A DNA stretch of 64,000 nt from positions 1-64,000 of the forward strand of contig CAWBVG010000028.1 of NCBI GenBank assembly GCA_963792175.1, read 5' to 3'. How positions within the stretch are numbered: the first letter of the stretch is position 1; each line of letters opens with the position of its first letter. Origin of the DNA: CAWBVG01 sp963792175 (GTDB taxonomy: Bacteria; Acidobacteriota; Vicinamibacteria; Vicinamibacterales; CAVVIG01). The notes under the pieces were generated by a model. The model saw only the letters and a program-made list of their open reading frames with translations, searched no databases and was not told where the DNA came from. The position numbers and the translations under genes were made by a program. Below, piece by piece: positions 33,994 through 42,690 of this stretch.

Positions 33994-36331
33994 AGCCAAC
34001 CAAGACCGCAAAGACCGCGAAGATCGCCAAGCATTTGTTTCAAAACTACTTCTCTGCGTTCTTGGCGCGCTCTGCGCCTGCCTAGCCGAAGCTCGGCACG
34101 CCGAGCGAAGGCTGGTTCTTGACGTTGGCGCTGGCGTCGGTGCCCAGTCCTCGGGCAGTCAGCGCGACCGTGGCTGGTGGGACTTCGGCGGCGGCCCGAG
34201 CGCTTCCAAGTTCGTCGATCTCGATCAGATCAAGAAATCCAACGTCGGCCAGCTCCAGGTCGCCTGGTTCTATCCCTACGCGCTGCCCGGCTTCAATCCC
34301 ATCGTCGTCGACGATGTGATCTACGTGGCCGGACGGAACAACGCGTTGATCGCGCTCGACGCCGCCACCGGCAAGGAACTCTGGATCCACGACGGGCTGG
34401 CCGGCATGACCAGCCGCGGCGTCAACTACTGGCAGAGCGAGGACGGCCGCGACAAGCGGCTGCTGTTTGCGATCGACGGCTATCTCCAGGCGATCGACGC
34501 GAAAAGCGGCGAGTCGATTCGCGGCTTCGGCACCAACGGGATCGTGGACATGCGCGTCGGCCTCAGGCGCGCCGAAGGCACTGACCGCCGCGTGCAATCG
34601 CGGAGTCCCGGCAAGGTGTGGAAGAACCTCCTGATCATGGGATCGGCGTCGGGCGAAGGGTGGGTGACGCCGCCCGGCGACATCCGCGCCTATGACATCG
34701 TCACCGGGAAACGTGTCTGGCAATTCCACACGGTGCCGGAGCCCGGCGAGTTCGGCTACGACACCTGGCCGAAGGACGCCTACAAGTACGCCGGCGGCGC
34801 GAACAACTGGGGCGAGATGTCGATCGACGACGAGCGCGGCATCGTCTACGTTCCGACCGGGTCGGCGACCTACGATTTCTACGGCGCGGATCGCCACGGG
34901 ACGAATCTCTTCGCGAATTGTCTGCTGGCACTCGACGTGCGCACCGGCAAGCGCCTCTGGCACTTCCAGACCGTCCACCACGATCTGTGGGATCTCGACA
35001 ACGTCTCGGCGCCGCAGCTGGTCACCGTGCAGCACGACGGCCATCGTGTTGACGCGGTCGCGCACGCGGGCAAGAACGGCTTCCTGTATGTCTTCGACCG
35101 CGTGACCGGCGCGCCGCTCTGGCCGATCGAAGAGCGTGCGGTGCCGAAGAGCGACGTGCCGGGCGAACAGGCATGGCCGACGCAGCCATTTCCGACCAGG
35201 CCGCCACCGTTCGCCCGGCAGACATTCACCGTGGACGACGTGAATCCGTGGCTGCTGTCGCCTGACGAACAGGCGCGGATGCGCGAGCGCGTCGCGAAGG
35301 CGCGCAACGAAGGGATCTACACACCACCCGCGCTTCGGGACACGATCTCGATGCCAGGCAATCAGGGCGGATCGAATTGGGGCACCACCGGCTCCAACCC
35401 GAAGACCGGCACCGTGTTCGTCGTCAACGTGAACGAGCTTGCGATTCTCAAACTGGAGGACGTGAAAACGCGCGCGGGGCGGACCGTCGGCGCCGCCGCT
35501 GGTCAGCAGGCGTATCAACAGTTCTGTCAGCCGTGTCACGGTGCCATCCAGCAGGGCGGCCTCGGCGGCCGAGCCCCGGCGCTGGTCGATATCGCGAATC
35601 GCATCGGGGAAGACGCGGTGCGAGCGACGGTCACCGGCGGCAAAGGCGACATGCGTCCGGTCACCGGCATCACCGGCGCGGAGCTGACCGCGGTCGTCAC
35701 CTTCCTGACGAATCCAGTTCAGGGCGGCGGCCGTGGCGCCGCGAACCTCGGGCCGTTGCCGCCCGGACCGGTCGTCGCGTCTGGCGGGGTGCGTCTGCCG
35801 CCGCGTCCGCTGTTCACGCCGCCGGTGCCCGCGTACGGCGGTGTCGGCGGAACCGGAGGAAACGTCGCATATCCCGATGACGCCGCCGTGCCGCCGGTTC
35901 GGTACGTCACCGAGTACGGGGTCATGGCATCGGCGACCAAGCCGCCTTACACGACGCTGACGGCGTATGACTTGAACGCGGGAACCATCAGATGGCAGGT
36001 GCCGCTCGGCGACGATCTCGCGACGCTGGCGGCGGGCGGTCCGCCGAACACCGGCGGTCTCGGCGCTCGCAACGGCATGGTCGTGACCAAAGCCGGGATT
36101 GTGTTTGTCGCCGGCAGCGATCGAAAAGTTCGCGCCTACGACGAGGACGACGGACACGTGTTGTGGACGGGAGCGTTGCCTGGAGGCGCGAGCGGCATCC
36201 CGGTCACCTACGAGGCGAAGGGCCGGCAGTACGTGGTGATCTCGTCGCTGGCCACTGGCGCGAGAGGCGCCGCATCAGACACGCCGCCGGAGACGCCGCG
36301 AGGTTACATCGCGTTCGCGCTGCCGAGGTAA
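33986..36331 (+). CDS. PQQ-dependent dehydrogenase with embedded cytochrome c domain
   Basis: 781 residues. Propeller blades carry the PQQ tryptophan-docking type motifs: DLDQIKKSNVGQLQVAWFYP, NNALIALDAATGKELWIHDG, GDIRAYDIVTGKRVWQFHTV, VTGAPLWPIEERAV. At about residue 510 a class I heme site, CQPCH in QQAYQQFCQPCHGAIQQGG, is inserted between blades. The C-terminal blade is VFVAGSDRKVRAYDEDDGHV. It should oxidise a sugar or alcohol in the periplasm and pass electrons to its own heme. The ATG overlaps the regulator stop. The first 40 residues are partly encoded by the repeat at 33994-34082, so the start is uncertain. Confidence 0.8.
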   Translation: MRRANQDRKDREDRQAFVSKLLLCVLGALCACLAEARHAERRLVLDVGAGVGAQSSGSQRDRGWWDFGGGPSASKFVDLDQIKKSNVGQLQVAWFYPYALPGFNPIVVDDVIYVAGRNNALIALDAATGKELWIHDGLAGMTSRGVNYWQSEDGRDKRLLFAIDGYLQAIDAKSGESIRGFGTNGIVDMRVGLRRAEGTDRRVQSRSPGKVWKNLLIMGSASGEGWVTPPGDIRAYDIVTGKRVWQFHTVPEPGEFGYDTWPKDAYKYAGGANNWGEMSIDDERGIVYVPTGSATYDFYGADRHGTNLFANCLLALDVRTGKRLWHFQTVHHDLWDLDNVSAPQLVTVQHDGHRVDAVAHAGKNGFLYVFDRVTGAPLWPIEERAVPKSDVPGEQAWPTQPFPTRPPPFARQTFTVDDVNPWLLSPDEQARMRERVAKARNEGIYTPPALRDTISMPGNQGGSNWGTTGSNPKTGTVFVVNVNELAILKLEDVKTRAGRTVGAAAGQQAYQQFCQPCHGAIQQGGLGGRAPALVDIANRIGEDAVRATVTGGKGDMRPVTGITGAELTAVVTFLTNPVQGGGRGAANLGPLPPGPVVASGGVRLPPRPLFTPPVPAYGGVGGTGGNVAYPDDAAVPPVRYVTEYGVMASATKPPYTTLTAYDLNAGTIRWQVPLGDDLATLAAGGPPNTGGLGARNGMVVTKAGIVFVAGSDRKVRAYDEDDGHVLWTGALPGGASGIPVTYEAKGRQYVVISSLATGARGAASDTPPETPRGYIAFALPR
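33994..34082. repeat. CGCAAAGAC-type nonamer array at the 5' end of a PQQ dehydrogenase gene
   Basis: Three successive 9-bp units (ACCGCAAAG, ACCGCGAAG, ATCGCCAAG) are followed about 30 bp later by a degenerate inverse (CTTCTCTGCGTTCTTGGCG...CTCTGCG). It begins right after the stop of the regulator. It is read in frame as the N-terminal segment of the PQQ gene, including a stretch that happens to look like a signal peptide. Confidence 0.6.
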
Positions 36332-36620
36332 CAGAGATTACAGAGCGAACGGGATCACCACAGAGAAACGGAGCAACAGAGACGAACGGAGCTGACGATT
36401 CGACGGGTCGGCCTGCCGCGGCAGGCCGACTGGCGCGGCCGACCGGATCGCGGAACGAACATCACCACGACTGGGAAGGATGTTCGTTCCACGATCCGAT
36501 CGGTCGCGCGCGTCGCTTCGCGACGCCCGTCGAATCGCTCCTCTGTTCGTCTCCGTTTCTCCGTTTCTCCGTTTGTTTAACCGTTCGCTCTGCATCCTCC
36601 GCTTTCTCTAATACCTCAGC
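36327..36620. repeat. Compound palindromic element, copy B
   Basis: Same plan as copy A. Outer arms are of CAGAG/ACGGAG units. The hairpin at 36407-36430 has the same 10-bp stem GTCGGCCTGC/GCAGGCCGAC but loop CGCG. The apical stem at 36452-36490 is a perfect 12 bp (GGAACGAACATC against GATGTTCGTTCC), differing from copy A on both sides. The 7-bp hairpin GCGTCGC-TTC-GCGACGC is present. It lies between the PQQ gene, whose TAA stop is in the left arm, and the PD40 kinase. Confidence 0.85.
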
Positions 36621-36653
36621 GGGAGGCGGTTCAGGAACGTAGAGCGTGTAACC

Positions 36654-36659
36654 TACAAT
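36654..36659 (+). promoter_or_regulatory. Candidate -10 box (TACAAT) for the PD40 kinase gene
   Basis: TACAAT lies 18 bp ahead of the ATG at 36678, which would give a very short leader. The same hexamer precedes the kinase at 49316 (49284-49289). No convincing -35 box is seen. Confidence 0.3.
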
Positions 36660-36677
36660 CGATTCAGCTGGCGCTTC

Positions 36678-39389
36678 ATGCCGTTGTCCGCCGGAACTCG
36701 CCTCGGCCCGTACGAAATCGTCGCGCTGATCGGCGCGGGCGGCATGGGCGAGGTGTATCGCGCGCGGGACACCAGGCTCAATCGAGACGTTGCGATCAAG
36801 GTTCTGCGGGATCTCGCGCGGAATCCTGACCGCGTCGCACGTTTCACACGCGAAGCCCAGACCCTGGCGTCGCTGAACCATCAGAACATCGCCTATATCC
36901 ACGGCCTTGAAGAATCCGGTGACATACGCGCCCTCGTCATGGAGCTGGTCGAGGGCGAGGATCTCGCGCAGCGGTTGTGGGGCGGCGCCATCCCGCTCGA
37001 CGACGCACTGAGCATCGCGAAACAGATCGCCGAGGCGCTCGAGGCGGCGCACGACCATGGAATCATCCACCGCGACCTGAAGCCGGCCAACATCAAGCTT
37101 CGGCCGGACGGAACGGTGAAAGTCCTGGACTTCGGCCTCGCAAAGCTCACGCACCCGGAAACCACGGCCGACCACGCCAACGTCACGGCATCTCCGACGA
37201 TTACGACGCCGCCGTTGATGACGAGCATCGGCGTGATTCTCGGTACGGCCGCCTACATGGCCCCCGAACAAGCGAAGGGACGCGAGGCGGACAAGCGTTG
37301 TGACATCTGGGCGTTCGGCTGCGTCCTGTACGAGATGCTCACGGGCAGGCGCGCATTCGACGGCGAGGATAAGACGGACGTGCTCGGCGCGGTGGTCCGC
37401 CTCGAACCGAATTGGGAAGCGCTCCCGTCCGACGTGCCGCAGCCGGTGCGAACGCTGCTCCAGAGTTGCCTGGTCAAGGATCGTCGGCATCGTGTGGCCG
37501 CCATCTCGACCGCGCGGTTCGTCCTGGAGAAAGCTGCGAGCCTCGCGGCACCGGCCGGCGCGGCATCTGCCGCACTGCAGCCACGCACATCGTGGTGGCG
37601 GCGCGCTGTCACGCCCGTGGCCGCGGCGTTGGTGGCCTCCGCTGTGGTTGGCGCCGGAGTGTGGCTGCTTGTGCGGCCGACCGCCGGCCGCGTGACACGC
37701 ACGACCATTTCGGCCTCCGGTACCGCCGCGCTGACCGTCGTCGGCGGCGACCGTGACCTGGCGATCACGCCCGACGGTTCCCGCATCGTCTATGTGGGCA
37801 ACCAAAGCAGGCAGCTCTTCGTCCGGGCGCTCGACTCGCTCGAGCCGGTGGCCGTCTTCTCCGGCGCGCCGCGCGGGCTGTTCGTCTCGCCCGACGGCCA
37901 ATGGATCGGGTTCGTGGACAATGTCACCACGTTGAAAAAGGTGGCGGTGACGGGCGGTCCAGCGGTGACGCTGGCGACGCTCGATGGAAGCGGTCCTCGC
38001 GGTGCGACGTGGGGGCCGGATGACAGCGTCATCGTCGCCACCAATAGCGGGGCGACCGGTCTGCAGCGCGTCGACCTGGCGAGTGGCCGGACGACAATCC
38101 TCACGCGGCCCGACCGTTCGAAAGGCGAAGCCGATCATCTGTGGCCCGAACTACTGCCCGGTGGCCGTGCCGTGCTATTCACGATCGCGGCGGTGACAGG
38201 CGGTCTTGATGCTGCCCAAGTGGCCGTCCTGGACCTGCAGAGCGGGACGCGCACGATCCTCGTGCCCGGCGCCAGTCACGCGCACTACGTGCCAAGCGGC
38301 CATCTCATTTACGCGGCGGCCGGCGCGTTGTGGGCGGTCGCGTTCGACCTGACCCGTCTCGAGACGCGCGGCACGCCGGTCCTGGCCGTCCGTGACGTCG
38401 TGACGACCGCGACGGGTGGCGTGGACGCCGTCGTGGCGGGCGACGGCACGCTCGCCTACATTTCGGGGCGCGGCGGGGCCGGGTCGAGTCGCGCGCTCGT
38501 GTGGGTGGACCGGCAGGGCCGGGAGACGCCGATCCCCGCGCCGCCGCGGGCGTACTCGCAACCGCGGCTGTCGCCGGATGGCACTCGCATCGCTGTCGCT
38601 GCGCAAGACCAGGAGATCGACATCTGGGTCTGGGATCTTGGACGCACCACGCTCACTCGCGTGACGTTCGACCCTGATTTCGACCACTATCCTGTGTGGA
38701 CACGCGACAGCCTCCGCGTGATCTTCAGTTCGCAGCGCGCAGGTGCCCGGAATCTTTTCTGGCAGGCGGCGGATGGCACCGGCACGGTCGAGCGGCTGAC
38801 CGATAGTCCCAACCAGCAGAATGCCGTGTCCGTGTCACCCGACGGCCGACGGCTGATCTTCACCGAGACCTCTCCGAAAACCGGCGAGGACGTCATGCAG
38901 CTGGAGTTGGACGGGAGCCATCGTGTGACGCCGCTCGTCCAGTCTCCGTCCATCGAGCGGAACGGGATGGTCTCGCCCGACGGCCGTTGGCTCGCGTACG
39001 AGTCGAATGAGTCCGGGCGGTTCGAGATCTCCGTGCGGCCGTTTCCCGACGTGAACCGTGGTCACTGGCAAGTGTCGACGGGCGGCGGTACACGGCCGCT
39101 CTGGGCGCCCGGCGGGCAGGAGCTCCTCTATGTCTCGCCGACCGGCGCGCTGATGCGGGTTGGCGTCGACCGCGGTCCGACATGGGCGGCGACGCCGGCG
39201 ACGCTGGTGGTCAAGGAAGGTTACGTCACGACGCCGGGGAGCCTCTCCGGCCGTTCGTACGATATCGCTCCCGATGGCCAGCGGTTCCTCGTGATCAAGG
39301 AGGGCGGCGGCGAGACCGCCGCGCCACCGAGCCTCGTCGTGGTCCAGCACTGGCTCGAGGAGCTGAAACGGCTCGTGCCGACACGTTAA
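36678..39389 (+). CDS. Ser/Thr protein kinase with C-terminal PD40/TolB-like propeller
   Basis: 903 residues, intact. MPLSAGTRLGPYEIVALIGA opens the kinase; GAGGMGEVY is the glycine loop, Lys41 the ATP-binding Lys, IIHRDLKPANIKL the catalytic loop, DFGLAKL and GTAAYMAPEQ follow. A single membrane segment lies at about residues 313-335 (VTPVAAALVASAVVGAGVWL). The outer part is a WD40-like propeller with PD40 motifs (ITPDGSRIVYVGN; VSPDGRRLIFTET; VSPDGRWLAYESN). The kinase faces the cytoplasm and the propeller the periplasm, a common acidobacterial receptor-kinase layout. It is flanked on both sides by compound palindromes B and C. Confidence 0.92.
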   Translation: MPLSAGTRLGPYEIVALIGAGGMGEVYRARDTRLNRDVAIKVLRDLARNPDRVARFTREAQTLASLNHQNIAYIHGLEESGDIRALVMELVEGEDLAQRLWGGAIPLDDALSIAKQIAEALEAAHDHGIIHRDLKPANIKLRPDGTVKVLDFGLAKLTHPETTADHANVTASPTITTPPLMTSIGVILGTAAYMAPEQAKGREADKRCDIWAFGCVLYEMLTGRRAFDGEDKTDVLGAVVRLEPNWEALPSDVPQPVRTLLQSCLVKDRRHRVAAISTARFVLEKAASLAAPAGAASAALQPRTSWWRRAVTPVAAALVASAVVGAGVWLLVRPTAGRVTRTTISASGTAALTVVGGDRDLAITPDGSRIVYVGNQSRQLFVRALDSLEPVAVFSGAPRGLFVSPDGQWIGFVDNVTTLKKVAVTGGPAVTLATLDGSGPRGATWGPDDSVIVATNSGATGLQRVDLASGRTTILTRPDRSKGEADHLWPELLPGGRAVLFTIAAVTGGLDAAQVAVLDLQSGTRTILVPGASHAHYVPSGHLIYAAAGALWAVAFDLTRLETRGTPVLAVRDVVTTATGGVDAVVAGDGTLAYISGRGGAGSSRALVWVDRQGRETPIPAPPRAYSQPRLSPDGTRIAVAAQDQEIDIWVWDLGRTTLTRVTFDPDFDHYPVWTRDSLRVIFSSQRAGARNLFWQAADGTGTVERLTDSPNQQNAVSVSPDGRRLIFTETSPKTGEDVMQLELDGSHRVTPLVQSPSIERNGMVSPDGRWLAYESNESGRFEISVRPFPDVNRGHWQVSTGGGTRPLWAPGGQELLYVSPTGALMRVGVDRGPTWAATPATLVVKEGYVTTPGSLSGRSYDIAPDGQRFLVIKEGGGETAAPPSLVVVQHWLEELKRLVPTR

Positions 39390-39690
39390 CGGAGATCACG
39401 GAGCGAACGGTTTAACCACAGAGACACGGAGCAACGGAGGTTAAACGGGAAGCTGCGGCGGTTCGACGGGTCGGCCTGCTGCGCAGGCCGACGGGCGCGA
39501 TCGGATCGATCAGGAAAAACGAGCACCTCAGAATGACGAGGTGTTCGTTTTTCCCGATCGATCAGATCGCGCCGCGTCGCTTCGCAGAGACGCCCGTCGA
39601 ACCCGCAGCAACTCCGTTCGTCTCTGTTGCTCCGTTGCTCTGTGGTGATCCCGTTCGCCCCGTGTCCTCTGTTTCCTCTAATACCCCAGC
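39386..39690. repeat. Compound palindromic element, copy C
   Basis: Outer arms are of ACGGAG/ACAGAG units. The hairpin at 39470-39492 has the shared 10-bp stem with loop TGC. The apical stem at 39513-39554 is 17 bp (GGAAAAACGAGCACCTC against GAGGTGTTCGTTTTTCC, one G-T pair). The 3' hairpin is disrupted by an extra AGA. It lies between convergent kinase and ggt genes; the kinase TAA is in its left arm and the ggt TAG in its right arm. Confidence 0.85.
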
Positions 39691-41449
39691 GCCAGCCCGT
39701 CCTTCCGTGAGTCCGACGCGCCCAGCAGCGAGCCGCTGGCGGGGTCGATCATGATCGCCTGACCGCCGCCCATCAGCGCGCGGTGCGTGAGTCCCGGCCC
39801 CGGCAGCACGCGCTCGTGGCCGCGCTGCACGAGCTCGTCGATCACCGGCGCGGTCAGCTCGTCGTCCATCATCACGCCGCGGCCGCTGATGTAGCGGACG
39901 CGCGGCGCGTCGATCGCCTGCTGCAGGTTCAGTCCGCGATCGATCAGGTTGACAGCACCTGCAGCGTGCCCCTGCGCCTGGACGTCGCCGCCCATCACGC
40001 CGTACGACCAGCAGCAGCTGACCGTCCTTGAACACCATCGCGGGAATCAGCGTGTGGAACGGGCGCTTGCCCGGCTCGATGCGATTGGGATGTCCGGGCT
40101 CGAGCGAGAAGCCGGCGCCGCGGTTCTGCAGCACGATGCCGGTGTCGCCCGCGACGATGCCCGATCCGAACGCGTTGAAGATGCTGTTGATGAACGAGAC
40201 GGCGTTGCGATCCTTGTCGACGACGGTGAAGTAGGTGGTGTCGCTGCCCAGGCGGACGTCGCCGTACGCCGGCGGGTCGATCGCCTTCTGCGGATCGATC
40301 AAGCGCGCGGCGGCCGGCGGCGTAGTCCTTCGACAGCAGCTCCTTCACCGGCACCTTCGCGAACGCCGGGTCGGCGATGTACCGATTGCGATCGGCGAAG
40401 GCGATCTTGGTCGCTTCGATCAGCGTGTGGTAGTAGAGGCCGGGCCGCGTCCGCAGCGATCGCCAGGTCGATGCCGTCGAGGATGTTGAGCGAGGAGCAG
40501 CGCCGTCAGTCCCTGGCCGTTCGGCGGCAGCTCGTGGAGCGTGTGACCGCGATAGGTCGTCGAAATCGGCTCGACCCACTCCGACTTGTGGGCGGCGAAG
40601 TCCTCCATCGACAGGAAGCCGCCGTTCTTCTGGCAGTAGTCGACGATGGCCCGGGCGATCTCGCCGCGATAGAACGCGTCGCGTCCGCCGCGCGCCAGCG
40701 TGCGGAGCGTGCGGGCCAGATTCTTCTGATAGAAGATGGCGCCTGGCTTCGGCGCGTCGCCGTTGACGAGGTAAGTGGCCGCGGCCGCCGGCGTCTGCTT
40801 GAGCTTGGCGATTCGGGACCCAGTCGGCCGACGATCTTCTCCATGACGGGAAGCCGTTCTCGGCGTAGTCGATCGCCGGCGCCAGCAGGTCCGCGAGCTT
40901 CATCGTGCCGTGCTTGTCGAGCAGCGTGACCCAGCCGTCGAACGCGCCGGGCACGGTGATCGGTTCCATGCCGGTCATCGGCATCTGCGCGATCTTGCGC
41001 GACGTGAAGTAGTCGAGATTCAGCGCGCGCGGCGCGCGGCCGCTGGCGTTGAGCCCTTCGAGCTTCTTGGTCTTCGCCGAGTAGACCATCATGAACGCGT
41101 CGCCGCCGACGCCGGTCATGTTCGGCTCGGTCACGTTGAGCACCGCGGCCATCGCGATCGCGGCGTCGACCGCGTTGCCGCCGCGCTTCAGGACGTCGAG
41201 GCCGACCATCGACGCCAGCGGCTGGCTCGTCGCCACCATGCGCGTGGCTGGCGCGGACGACCGATCGTCCGGCCGGGACGTTCGAGAACCATTGGTCCGA
41301 TCCCTTGGCGGCGAGAGCCTGCCTCGCCGAAGCTAGCGTGCCGCGTTTGACGCGAGCGCAGGCGGGGCCGTGACGAGCGCCACCGCGGAAGCGCCGGCGG
41401 AACGCTCGAAGAATTGCCGGCGGCTGACTTTTCTGACCTTGTCTGTCAT
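39678..41449 (-). CDS. ggt: Gamma-glutamyltransferase, Tat-exported (frameshifted)
   Basis: About 590 residues. A Tat signal (SRRQFFERSAGASAVALVTA) leads into PLASMVGLDVLKRGGNAVDA, AVLNVTEPNMTGVGGDAFMM, and the autoprocessing site region DTTYFTVVDKDRNAVSFINS, whose Thr is the expected catalytic nucleophile. NRGAGFSLEPGHPNRIEPGK and the small-subunit end GGGQAIMIDPASGSLLGASD follow. It cleaves or transfers gamma-glutamyl groups, for example from glutathione, in the periplasm. Frame changes near 40000, 40300-40500, 40830 and 41250-41340 do not remove any motif. Confidence 0.88.
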
Positions 41450-41566
41450 ATCGACCCTCGCTGCGCATACTTTCTCACGTCTCCGCTGGCAGAGCTTGGA
41501 CTTCCAACCCCGATCGACCGGGGGGCGTCTAATCCACGTAGAATCGTTGAACTGTAAGGAGGAGGG

Positions 41567-42620
41567 GTGGTTCAAAGGCTCTTCTTCGCTTCCGTCTTCG
41601 TTGGCGCACTCCTGGGGATCGGTCACCCGGCGCTGCGCCCAGACACCGCCGCCGGACGCTGCCGCGGCAGCCGCCGCGGTCGCCGAGATCCGTCAAACCA
41701 TCGACACCGCCTGGAAGGACGTGCAGGCGTATCGCACGGGCGGCGGCAAACCGGGCGCACCGGATCACCCCGCGCTGAAGTGGCACGCGACGCTTTGGGC
41801 GTACCGCGAGCAGCATCAGGGGACCGAGGCCGCCGCGCGGGCGACGGCCGACGCGATCCGATTGCTGGTCCGCGGCGAGTTCTGGGATCAGGCCCACATG
41901 CGAATCGACGCGGTTGGCGTCGACGACCCCGCGTGGGAGCGTCTGTCCGCGGCCATCTACGAGGAAGGCAGCACCCGCAAGGACTTCGCGTACACCATCG
42001 CGACGCTGTCGAAGGTTGCCGCAACGACCACACGTCCGACCAACAAGTCGGCGGTGCTCCTCGACATCGGCCGTGCGCAGCGGCGGCAGGGCGACGTGGC
42101 CGCCGCGACGCGGTCGTTCGAGGCATCGCGATCCGCCGCGCCCGGCTCCGCGCCGGCGGAGGAAGCCGGCGGCCTTCTCTACGAAATCGCCCACCTGAGC
42201 GTGGGCCTTCCCGCTCCCACGTTTTCAACCAAGGCCCGGAATGGCAAGACCGTCGACCTCGCGGCGCTGAACGGCCGTGCGGTGGTCCTTGTCTTCTGGG
42301 CCACGACTTGAACGCAGTGCGTAGCGGAGGTTCCGCTACTCATGCAGTTGAACGCGAAATACGGGAAGGATGTCGTGTTCGTCGGTATCTCCGTTGACAC
42401 GAATCTCGATCGGCTCGACACGTTCGTGAAGGAGAAGGCGATACCCTGGGCGCAGCTCGCGGACGGCAAAGCGTTCGACGGTCCGATCCCGAAGCTCTAT
42501 CGCCCGAACGGCACGCCGACGCTGTTCGTCCTTGATCGCGCAGGCAAGATCGCCGCGAAGCTTGGAACGGCGGAGAAGGTCGAGGAGAGTCTGCAGCTCG
42601 CCAGAAATTCAGGAATGTAG
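41567..42620 (+). CDS. TlpA-like thioredoxin-fold protein, candidate selenoprotein (UxxC)
   Basis: About 350 residues. A GTG at 41567 after an AAGGAGGAGGG site starts a signal peptide (VQRLFFASVFVGALLGIG); one indel near 41640 joins it to the main frame. Residues 40-220 are helical and TPR-like (SAVLLDIGRAQRRQGDVAAA). The C-terminal thioredoxin domain reads PAPTFSTKARNGKTVDLAAL and VVLVFWATT, then an in-frame TGA at 42309-42311, then TQCVAEVPLLMQLNAKYGKD and GTPTLFVLDRAGKIAAKLG in the same frame. Relatives have FWATWCxPC here, so the TGA takes the place of the attacking Cys: U-T-Q-C. With the hairpin just downstream, selenocysteine insertion is the best explanation. A TGC-to-TGA error or a true nonsense mutation are the alternatives. 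Confidence 0.8.
42309..42339 (+). promoter_or_regulatory. UGA selenocysteine codon plus putative bacterial SECIS hairpin
   Basis: After TGA (42309-42311) come 9 nt, then GTAGCGGA (42321-42328), loop GGT (42329-42331) and TCCGCTAC (42332-42339): a perfect 8-bp stem. The loop starts 17 nt after the UGA, within the usual range, and shows the GGU that SelB recognises in E. coli fdhF (apical AGGUCU there, AGGUU here). Confidence 0.75.
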
Positions 42621-42690
42621 GAATGGGGAATTAGGAATTCAGCAGCCATTCCTAATTCCTAATTCCTATTCCTCATTCCTAATTTCACTC
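42612..42690. repeat. Inverted GGAATTA/TAATTCC heptamer array
   Basis: The left arm has GGAATGTA, GGAATGG, GGAATTA, GGAATTC; the right arm has five units of ATTCCTA/ATTCCTC. A long imperfect hairpin can form. The selenoprotein-candidate stop (TAG, 42618-42620) is inside the left arm and the PQQ gene stop touches the right arm, so it fills the whole convergent junction. Confidence 0.8.

Noticed and set aside
32183..39690. Repeats read as CRISPR or as a transposon with a transposase gene
   Set aside because: There are no regular repeat-spacer units, no cas genes and no transposase frame in or next to the elements; they are inverted, self-paired structures.
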